Positions 1 to 5,134 of a DNA stretch of 5,434 nucleotides are shown in pieces. The notes below the pieces were generated by a model. The model searched no databases. It was not told the DNA's origin and was given only the letters and a program-made list of their open reading frames with translations. Location: positions 1 through 5,434 of the forward strand of contig CAMWTF010000193.1 in assembly GCA_947177105.1 (NCBI GenBank), given 5' to 3'. Origin of the DNA: an uncultured Lachnospiraceae bacterium (GTDB taxonomy: Bacteria; Bacillota; Clostridia; Lachnospirales; Lachnospiraceae). Position 1 is the stretch's first letter. The number at the start of each line of letters is the position of its first letter. Position numbers and translations under genes: made by a program.

Positions 1-684
1 CTTCAGCACCGCCGGATCCCCTGCCAGCAAATCCATCAGCGCATCTCTGGCGGTTCCAATGTCGGAGCGGTAGGAAATCCCCACGGAGATATCGCATCTT
101 CGGTACTTGGCCGTGGTGATATTCACCAGGCTGCCGTTAGCCAGAGTTCCGTTGGGCAATACCACGGTCCGGTTGTCCGGGGTCAGCAGCTTGGTGTAAA
201 ACAGCTGGATCTCCGTCACCGTGCCCTCCTTGCCCCCCTCGTCAATGATATAATCCCCCACCAGAAAAGGCTTCAGAATCAGGATCAGCACTCCTCCCGC
301 CAGATTGGACAGGCTCCCCTGCACCGCCAGGCCGATGGCCACGCCTGCGGAGCCCAGCAGCGCCACCACACTGGCGGCGTCCACGCCGAAGCCCCCTGCA
401 ATCATGAAGATCAGCAGAATATACAGCACCGCCTTGAGGAAAGAGTCGGTAAACTGCTGGACACCCACATCCACCTTTCCCCGCACCAGGGATTTTTTCA
501 CGATCTTGCGGACCAGCTTGATCACCTGCACCCCCAGCAGAAATACCACCAGGGCCAGCACGATCCGCAGCCCCATATTTAATGCCTTTTCCGGCAGTTC
601 AGAGAAAAATTTCTCAATCATCCCGGGGTCAAGCTGGGATGTCTGCCTGGCGGCGACCCTGGGAACAATTACACGCACAAACAT
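1..684 (-). CDS. mscS: MscS-family small-conductance mechanosensitive channel (C-terminus beyond window)
   Basis: This is an inner-membrane channel that opens under membrane tension and releases solutes during hypo-osmotic shock. The 228 visible residues run from the start codon into the cytoplasmic domain. TM1 is at about residues 37-58 and TM2 at about 82-100. The pore-lining TM3 at about 103-138 carries the family's Gly/Ala-rich signature (AIGLAVQGSLSNLAGGV, 116-132), including the Gln-Gly hinge at 122-123. The beta domain follows with VLPNGTLANGSLVN (175-188), matching the E. coli pattern IPNGKIIAGNIIN. The alpha/beta domain begins near residue 196. E. coli MscS has 286 residues, so roughly 60 are missing at the left edge. 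The ATG at 684 was chosen because AAGGAG lies 10 bases upstream; the internal Met22 has no ribosome site. It starts 21 bases after the glgB stop, so co-transcription with glgB is likely. The family call is certain; the physiological role is inferred. Confidence 0.95.
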   Translation of the reverse strand, partial: MFVRVIVPRVAARQTSQLDPGMIEKFFSELPEKALNMGLRIVLALVVFLLGVQVIKLVRKIVKKSLVRGKVDVGVQQFTDSFLKAVLYILLIFMIAGGFGVDAASVVALLGSAGVAIGLAVQGSLSNLAGGVLILILKPFLVGDYIIDEGGKEGTVTEIQLFYTKLLTPDNRTVVLPNGTLANGSLVNITTAKYRRCDISVGISYRSDIGTARDALMDLLAGDPAVLK

Positions 685-694
685 CAATTAACTG

Positions 695-700
695 CTCCTT
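695..700 (-). promoter_or_regulatory. Shine-Dalgarno site of the MscS-type gene
   Basis: AAGGAG on the minus strand, ten bases before the ATG at 684 and just downstream of the glgB stop codon (708-706). It fixes the start of the channel gene. It also shows that translation re-initiates in the 21-base gap, as expected for the second gene of a tightly packed pair. Confidence 0.8.
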
Positions 701-705
701 TCAGC

Positions 706-3207
706 CTACTGGGATACCGCTTCCCTATTTTTCTTTCCATCTGCAGTACCTGCCGGTTTACCGGAAACCTTCTTCTTCCCCGCCGCAGTTATACCTGCGG
801 CGCTTACCTGCTTTTTCGGAGCAGCCTTCCCCCCAGCGCCTGCCGCCTTCTTAGATGCAGCCTTCCCCGCAGCTTCTGTCGCCTTTTCCGTATCGCTGTC
901 CTTCCCGGCCGCCGTTCTCCCCGATGCCTTCTTGGGGGTATTTTCCTTGATCAGCGCCAGCTTTTTACGCACACGCTCCTCAATGACCCGGTTCAGTTCC
1001 GCCTCGGTGTAGGGTTCAAAGCGCAGGATACTCAGGGACAGGGGCGCCAGCTTGACGCTAATAGACACCGCCTGCTCATCCCACTCTATGTCCTCCGCGG
1101 CCAGGGCCCTTTTATTCACCACTCCCGTGCCGCCGTATATCTTTTCATCCGTGTTCAGTATCTCCTTGTATTTGCCGTCGAAGGGCACTCCTGTGCGAAT
1201 ATCCTGGGCCACGCCCGCAAAATTCGCCACCACCAGCAGCATATCCGCGGCATCCCCGCCCTTCCGCAGATAACTCAGATAGCAGTCATTGCCGGAGATG
1301 GCATTGATCCAGGCAAAACCCGTGGGATCCTGATCCAATTCATACAGGGCGGTCTCCCTGCGGTACAGATGGTTCAAATCCTTATATAACTCCGCCACAC
1401 CCTTGTGTTCCGGCACCTCCAGCAATTCCCACTGCACTCTCCTGTTCTCGTTCCACTCGTCAAACTCCGCCAACTCCTGGCCCATGAACAGCAGCTTCTT
1501 GCCGGGATGAGTCATCATATAAGCATAGGTCAGACGCAGATTGGCCAGCTTTTCCTCCCTGCTGCCGGGCATCTTGCCCGCCATGGTGGCCTTGCCATGC
1601 ACCACTTCGTCGTGAGAGAACACCAGCTGGAATTTTTCGCTGTAGGCGTAGATCATGCTGAAAGTAAGCTCCCCGTGGTGATGGCTGCGGAAATAGGGAT
1701 CCATCCGGATATAGCCCAGATAATCATTCATAAAGCCCATGTTCCACTTTAAGTCAAAGCCAAGGCCGCCCTTATCCAGTTCCTCAGTGATCAGCGGGAA
1801 CGCGGTGCTCTCCTCCGCGATGGACAACACGCCTGGATTGCGTTTTTTCAGGATGGAGTTCAGGTGCTTGATCATCTCCATGGCTTCTAAGTTTTCCTTG
1901 CCGCCGTACATGTTGGCCACCCATTCCCCGTCATTTTTGCCATAATCCAGATACAGCATGCTGGCCACGGCGTCCATGCGGATGCCGTCCGCATGAAACT
2001 TCTCCACCCAGAACAGCGCATTGGCGATCAGGTAGTTGGACACCTGGGGCCTTCCGTAATTGTAGATCAGCGTTCCCCAGTGGGGATGAAAGCCCTGACG
2101 GGGATCCTGATGCTCATACAGGCATGTGCCATCAAAGCCGGACAGTCCATGGGTATCTCTGGGAAAATGAGCCGGCACCCAGTCCAGAATCACGCCGATG
2201 CCCGCCTTGTGCAGTTCGTTGACAAAATACATAAAGTCCTCGGGGCTGCCGTACCGGGCGGTGGGTGCATAATAGCCGATGACCTGGTAACCCCAGGATC
2301 CGTCGAAGGGATGCTCCATGATGGGCATCAGTTCCACGTGGGTATAGCCCATCTCCTTCACATAGGCCACCACCTTGGGGGCAATGTCTCTGTAATTGGC
2401 GTATGGCTCGCCTTCCCGGGGCTCCAGGAAGGAACCCATATACATCTCATAGACGCTGACAGGGGCATTGCCCCCCTGAAATTCTTTGCGTTCTCTGATA
2501 AACTCCTCATCCTCCCAGGTAAAATGGCCGATGTCCACCACCACGGAGGCGTTGTCCGGGCGAAGCTGCGCCCCATTGCCATAAGGATCCGCTTTCAGGA
2601 AAGTCAGCCCTCCCCTGGCCTTGATCTCAAACTTATAGATGCTGCCCTCACCCACCTGTGGAATGAACAGTTCAAAGATACCGCTGTCCCAAAGGCGGCG
2701 CATCTGGTGTGTACGGCCATCCCAGCTGTTGAAATCTCCCACCACGCTGACCCGCATGGCATTGGGAGCCCATACGGCAAAATAGGTTCCCTCCTCCCCG
2801 TCCAGGGTGCAGGGATGCGCTCCCAGCTTTTCATATATGGTATAGTGTATGCCGGCGTCGAACTTTTCCGTGTCTTTTTTGGTGATCCTGGGGGCATGCC
2901 TGTAGGGATCCTGCACCTGGACCACATTTCCGTCCCGATCCGTCACCACATAGCGGTATGATCCCATCTCCTTCTCCGGGATCAGCGCCGCAAAAAAGCC
3001 TTCCTCATCAGCCATTTCCATGGGATACTCTCTGCCGCTTTTTACCAGCTGCAAAGTCATCTCTGCCGCCCCTGGATAAAACGCCTGTACCAGCATCTGG
3101 CTGCCCGCCTTGTGGGGACCCAGCAGATCGTGGGGATGATCGCACTCGGAGTATACAATCTCTTCTATTGCCGGCCAATTCATCAGTTTATACAGCTTAT
3201 TGTCCAT
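706..3207 (-). CDS. glgB: 1,4-alpha-glucan branching enzyme GlgB (GH13) with Lys/Ala-rich C-terminal tail
   Basis: This cytoplasmic enzyme (EC 2.4.1.18) cleaves an alpha-1,4 glucan chain and transfers it to make an alpha-1,6 branch in glycogen. The protein has 833 residues. An N-terminal beta-sandwich module covers about 15-110, and a CBM48 module follows at about 130-225 with VWAPNAMRVSVVGDFNSWDG (145-164). The GH13 barrel spans about 255-640. All four conserved regions are intact: DWVPAHFP (342-349), GIRMDAVA with nucleophile Asp412, IAEEST with the acid/base Glu at 465, and SHDEVVHG with Asp533. The C-terminal beta domain ends near 732. E. coli GlgB has 728 residues; the excess here is a basic low-complexity tail of about 100 residues. 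The start at 3207 is chosen for its AGAGG site and because the typical Lachnospiraceae N-terminus begins there. The frame stays open 73 codons further upstream, but that stretch crosses the intergenic hairpin and the DUF1015 3' end. No glgC, glgA or glgP is visible beside it. Confidence 0.97.
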   Translation of the reverse strand: MDNKLYKLMNWPAIEEIVYSECDHPHDLLGPHKAGSQMLVQAFYPGAAEMTLQLVKSGREYPMEMADEEGFFAALIPEKEMGSYRYVVTDRDGNVVQVQDPYRHAPRITKKDTEKFDAGIHYTIYEKLGAHPCTLDGEEGTYFAVWAPNAMRVSVVGDFNSWDGRTHQMRRLWDSGIFELFIPQVGEGSIYKFEIKARGGLTFLKADPYGNGAQLRPDNASVVVDIGHFTWEDEEFIRERKEFQGGNAPVSVYEMYMGSFLEPREGEPYANYRDIAPKVVAYVKEMGYTHVELMPIMEHPFDGSWGYQVIGYYAPTARYGSPEDFMYFVNELHKAGIGVILDWVPAHFPRDTHGLSGFDGTCLYEHQDPRQGFHPHWGTLIYNYGRPQVSNYLIANALFWVEKFHADGIRMDAVASMLYLDYGKNDGEWVANMYGGKENLEAMEMIKHLNSILKKRNPGVLSIAEESTAFPLITEELDKGGLGFDLKWNMGFMNDYLGYIRMDPYFRSHHHGELTFSMIYAYSEKFQLVFSHDEVVHGKATMAGKMPGSREEKLANLRLTYAYMMTHPGKKLLFMGQELAEFDEWNENRRVQWELLEVPEHKGVAELYKDLNHLYRRETALYELDQDPTGFAWINAISGNDCYLSYLRKGGDAADMLLVVANFAGVAQDIRTGVPFDGKYKEILNTDEKIYGGTGVVNKRALAAEDIEWDEQAVSISVKLAPLSLSILRFEPYTEAELNRVIEERVRKKLALIKENTPKKASGRTAAGKDSDTEKATEAAGKAASKKAAGAGGKAAPKKQVSAAGITAAGKKKVSGKPAGTADGKKNREAVSQ
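709..939 (-). other. Low-complexity Lys/Ala/Gly-rich tail region of GlgB
   Basis: Residues 757-833 of GlgB follow a charged helix-like stretch (about 734-756). They hold 16 Lys, 20 Ala and 11 Gly in 77 residues. Imperfect reiterations of AAGK, AASKK and AAPKK make the segment resemble the tails of bacterial histone-H1-like or extended HU proteins. No aromatic residue is present, so it is probably disordered. It is continuous in frame with the enzyme and ends at TAG (708-706). Its DNA is rich in GC and in repeats of Ala/Lys codons, which could expand or contract by slippage. Function is unknown; binding to anionic polymer or glucan is only a guess. Confidence 0.8.
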
Positions 3208-3212
3208 AGTCG

Positions 3213-3217
3213 CCTCT
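3213..3217 (-). promoter_or_regulatory. Shine-Dalgarno site deciding the glgB start
   Basis: AGAGG on the minus strand, five bases before the ATG at 3207. It is a moderate match, but it is the only ribosome site next to an ATG in this frame that gives a normal GlgB N-terminus. It supports starting at 3207 rather than at the far upstream end of the open frame. Confidence 0.7.
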
Positions 3218-3250
3218 TTTCTGTATGGCTTCTTTCTTATTTTGGATTCC

Positions 3251-3339
3251 GCATCTGCCCGGAAAGTAGGCAAGTCCCTTGTTTGGCATATGGCAGCTTG
3301 GGCATCCATATGCCTTGCGGCGCGCTTTCGGGCAGATGC
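3251..3339. repeat. 89-base nested inverted repeat between the DUF1015 gene and glgB
   Basis: The outer arms are 3251-3266 (GCATCTGCCCGGAAAG) and 3325-3339 (CTTTCGGGCAGATGC). They pair over 15 bp with one bulged base. Inside, GCAAG (3270-3274) can pair with CTTGC (3314-3318). The central arms GGCATATGG (3285-3293) and CCATATGCC (3306-3314) form a perfect 9-bp stem around a 12-base loop; base 3314 is shared by two of these stems. The structure begins 10 bases after the DUF1015 stop and ends 43 bases before the glgB ATG. No T-run follows it in the minus direction, so it is not a standard intrinsic terminator. It could be an mRNA stabiliser or processing site, an attenuator, or a dispersed REP/MITE-like element. 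No target-site duplication is evident at its edges. Confidence 0.75.
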
Positions 3340-3349
3340 TGTTATATTA

Positions 3350-4618
3350 TTATCCTTGCGCTGCGGGTGCCATACTGCCGCAGGGAAAGGTATGTACAAA
3401 CAGCCCGCTTCTGAGCTTTGGCTCAAACCAGGTGGACTTAGGGGGCATCAGCCTGCCCGCGTCCGCCACGGCAAACAGTTCATAGATGGAGGTGGGATAC
3501 AGGGCAAAAGCCACTTCCATATCCGTCTGCGTCCTTCTCTCCAGTTCCTCCAGCCCGCGGATTCCTCCCACAAAGTCAATGCGTTTGTCGGTCTTGGGAT
3601 CCCCGATGCCCAGGATGGGGGCTAAAAGCTGATCCTGCAAAATGGATACGTCCAGCCCCTCCACCGCATCCTTGCTGCGGATGTCCTCATGGGCCGTGAG
3701 ACGATACCACTGCCTGTGCAGATACATGCCGAACTGGTACTTTTTCTCGGGCCTGCAAGGGGATTCTCCCAGGCATTCCACGTCAAATTTCTCCCTGATT
3801 TTTTCCAGAAAAGCTTCCTGGTCATACCCGTTTAAGTCCTTCACCACCCGGTTATAGTCCAGGATTTTCAATTCATCCGCGGAAAACAGCACCGACAGGA
3901 AAAAGTTGTACTCCTCCTCCCCGGTGTGGGACGCATTCATCTCCCTGCGCCCAAGCCCCACCTTCACGGCGGAGGCGCAGCGGTGGTGTCCGTCCGCAAT
4001 ATAGATTTGCCCCATGGCGGCAAAGGTATCCCGGATGGTCCGCATCTGCTGCTCGTCGGACACTACCCAGACTCTGTGCGTGATGCCGTCCTGTGCGGTA
4101 AAGTCATAGACCGCCGTGCCCTCTGTCACCTGGGCTATCACCCGCTGCAGCGCCGCCTGGTTGCGGTAGGCCAGGAAAATGGGCCCTGTCTGGGCATTGC
4201 AGGCGTCCACATGGCGGATCCTGTCCTGCTCCTTGTCCGCGCGGGTGTTCTCATGCTTTTTAATCACCTGGTTCATGTAGTCGTCAATGGAGGCGCAGGC
4301 CACAATGCCCTTCTGGCTCCGTCCCTCCATGACCTGTTCATAGATGTAGTAGCAGGGCTTGTCCTCCTGGACAAAGCGGCCATCCTTTATCCACTGCCAC
4401 AGCATGTCATGAGCTTTCTCATAGACACAGTCCGCATAGATGTCAACATCGGGAGCGAACTGGGTCTCCGCACGGTCAATAGAGAGGAAAGATCCGGGGT
4501 TTCTCTTCACCTCCGCCATCGCTTCTTCCCTGTTGTATACGTCATAGGGCAGGGCCGCGATTTCCGCCTCGAGCCCCTTGGCCGGCCTGTATGCCTGAAA
4601 TGGTCTGATATCTGCCAT
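3350..4618 (-). CDS. DUF1015 family protein (function unknown)
   Basis: The predicted cytoplasmic protein has 422 residues, close to the usual length of about 410-420, and belongs to the conserved DUF1015 family. Recognisable blocks are PYDVYNREEA (24-33), KKHENTRADKEQDRIRHVDA (120-139), YIADGHHRCASA (206-217), RIDFVGG (346-352) and the near-terminal MPPKSTWFEPKLRSGLF (391-407). No signal peptide or membrane segment is visible. The ADGHHR block resembles the DGHHR/GERR-type motif of ParB/sulfiredoxin-fold proteins, including the free-serine kinases SerK and SbnI. In many Firmicutes, from memory, DUF1015 genes sit beside serA and serC, which would suit a role near serine metabolism; neither gene is visible here. 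The start at 4618 has a strong AAGGAGG (4630-4624) five bases upstream. The gene ends in tandem TAA TAA. The last 15 residues, after LRSGLF, look longer than the usual short end of the family. It is the first gene of the probable operon with glgB and mscS. Confidence 0.92.
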   Translation of the reverse strand: MADIRPFQAYRPAKGLEAEIAALPYDVYNREEAMAEVKRNPGSFLSIDRAETQFAPDVDIYADCVYEKAHDMLWQWIKDGRFVQEDKPCYYIYEQVMEGRSQKGIVACASIDDYMNQVIKKHENTRADKEQDRIRHVDACNAQTGPIFLAYRNQAALQRVIAQVTEGTAVYDFTAQDGITHRVWVVSDEQQMRTIRDTFAAMGQIYIADGHHRCASAVKVGLGRREMNASHTGEEEYNFFLSVLFSADELKILDYNRVVKDLNGYDQEAFLEKIREKFDVECLGESPCRPEKKYQFGMYLHRQWYRLTAHEDIRSKDAVEGLDVSILQDQLLAPILGIGDPKTDKRIDFVGGIRGLEELERRTQTDMEVAFALYPTSIYELFAVADAGRLMPPKSTWFEPKLRSGLFVHTFPCGSMAPAAQG

Positions 4619-4649
4619 ATTTTCCTCCTTGGATATAGTTTTCTGCCAA

Positions 4650-4710
4650 ATAACACTTTTCTTCTTATCATATCAAAAATAGCTATACACCACAAGCGTT
4701 AAAGTGTTAT
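4650..4710. promoter_or_regulatory. Perfect 10-bp inverted repeat in the divergent promoter region (candidate operator pair)
   Basis: ATAACACTTT (4650-4659) and AAAGTGTTAT (4701-4710) are exact reverse complements, 51 bp apart centre to centre, close to five helical turns. The right arm overlaps the plus-strand -10 element. The left arm lies around or just after the expected transcription start of the minus-strand promoter. A perfect 8-bp palindrome, ATAGCTAT (4679-4686), lies near the midpoint. A regulator bound to both arms could control both genes; that is inference from geometry, and AT-rich DNA makes chance symmetry more likely. Confidence 0.4.
4667..4695 (-). promoter_or_regulatory. Candidate sigma-A promoter for the DUF1015-glgB-mscS unit
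   Basis: On the minus strand, TATGAT (4672-4667, five of six matches to TATAAT) lies 17 bases downstream of TTGTGG (4695-4690, a weak -35 with only the TTG matched). The predicted start near 4660 gives a leader of about 40 bases with AAGGAGG near its end. The spacing is ideal and the region is AT-rich. The weak -35 box keeps confidence moderate. Confidence 0.5.
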
Positions 4711-4713
4711 AAT
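4705..4713 (+). promoter_or_regulatory. Extended -10 promoter for the small acidic protein gene
   Basis: TGTTATAAT contains a perfect TATAAT (4708-4713) with the extended TG motif one base upstream. No good -35 is seen at 16-18 bases (around 4685-4691), as is common for extended -10 promoters. The predicted start near 4720 gives a leader of about 24 bases, with GAGGAG at 4729-4734. Confidence 0.65.
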
Positions 4714-4743
4714 TAAGAAAAATTTTGTGAGGAGTGATGCGCT

Positions 4744-5022
4744 ATGACAGACGAGAACCGTGCTATTTTAAAGAGAATTAACGATTACGCGGAACAGGTG
4801 ATGGGAGATATCGATCCTCAAAAAGTCCCTGTCTCCGCCCAGATTGAGAAGCTGAAGCCGATCATGCAGGAGATCGCTGATGAGAAAAATATGGCTTTGG
4901 AGGATATGTTTATCCTGTATATGGATATTCAGTCCGAAGCTTCCTGTGCCACGCAGCAGAAGCTTTCCGAGGAACTGCAGGATCTGAATGACGGCAGCGG
5001 TATGCCGATTCTGATCCGGTGA
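4744..5022 (+). CDS. Small acidic helical protein of unknown function (92 aa)
   Basis: I do not recognise this protein. It has 92 residues, with 18 Asp/Glu against 9 Lys/Arg, so it is clearly acidic. It has no signal peptide or membrane segment and is probably cytoplasmic. The pattern suggests three helices: about 4-22, then a DPQKVPVS turn (24-31), about 32-48, and about 51-81, followed by a flexible DGSGMPILIR end. A single Cys lies near residue 68, so a zinc site is unlikely. Evidence that it is a real gene: GAGGAG (4729-4734) nine bases before the ATG, an extended -10 promoter upstream, a hairpin 40 bases after the TGA, and natural-looking composition. It is divergent from the DUF1015 gene and shares its 125-base upstream region. 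An overlapping ATG at 4737 opens only a very short frame. A small regulatory or adaptor protein is possible, but nothing in the sequence shows this. Confidence 0.8.
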   Translation: MTDENRAILKRINDYAEQVMGDIDPQKVPVSAQIEKLKPIMQEIADEKNMALEDMFILYMDIQSEASCATQQKLSEELQDLNDGSGMPILIR

Positions 5023-5061
5023 CGGCCTGGCAGACCGGCGGTGTTTTGCTTGGCAGGATAT

Positions 5062-5104
5062 ATACAGACGGGATTTCCTTTGATGCAGGAAATCCCGTCT
5101 GTAT
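5062..5104. terminator. 18-bp hairpin between convergent genes, probable bidirectional terminator
   Basis: ATACAGACGGGATTTCCT (5062-5079) and AGGAAATCCCGTCTGTAT (5087-5104) are perfect reverse complements around a 7-base loop (TTGATGC). The hairpin lies 40 bases after the small gene's stop and 30 bases after the stop of the converging minus-strand gene, as expected for a shared terminator. The plus side is followed by a loosely T-rich stretch rather than a clean T-run, and the minus side has none. Termination efficiency is therefore uncertain, although the stem is very stable. Confidence 0.65.
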
Positions 5105-5134
5105 TGCTGTCCTATTCATTTGCTATGACAATAC

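Noticed and set aside
305..691. 128-codon open frame on the plus strand
   Set aside because: It is antisense to the clear MscS coding sequence. Its Thr/Pro/Ser-rich translation is a by-product of Gly/Val/Leu codons on the other strand.
1993..2961. 322-codon open frame on the plus strand
   Set aside because: It is fully antisense to the catalytic part of glgB, has no convincing ribosome site or promoter, and its composition is typical of a shadow frame over GC-rich coding DNA.
3218..3250. Possible separate glgB promoter between the hairpin and the start codon
   Set aside because: AAATAA preceded 17 bases upstream by TTTCCG is too poor on both elements. The same bases belong partly to the hairpin arm, so it was not called.
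3251..3339. Nested inverted repeat as a classical intrinsic terminator or as an insertion sequence
   Set aside because: No T-run follows in the minus direction, no transposase frame is inside, and no target-site duplication flanks the arms. It was therefore listed only as an inverted repeat of unknown role.
3208..3426. In-frame 73-codon upstream extension of glgB
   Set aside because: It runs through the nested inverted repeat and overlaps the end of the DUF1015 gene by 77 bases. It resembles no GlgB N-terminus. The start at 3207 has its own AGAGG site and the expected N-terminal sequence.
3926..4702. 258-codon open frame on the plus strand
   Set aside because: It is antisense to the DUF1015 gene and runs through that gene's promoter region. 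No recognisable domain or initiation signal supports it.
4737..4746. Alternative ATG at 4737 for the small plus-strand gene
   Set aside because: It is in another frame and meets a stop within about 15 codons. The ATG at 4744 has the long frame and an acceptable 9-base spacing from GAGGAG.
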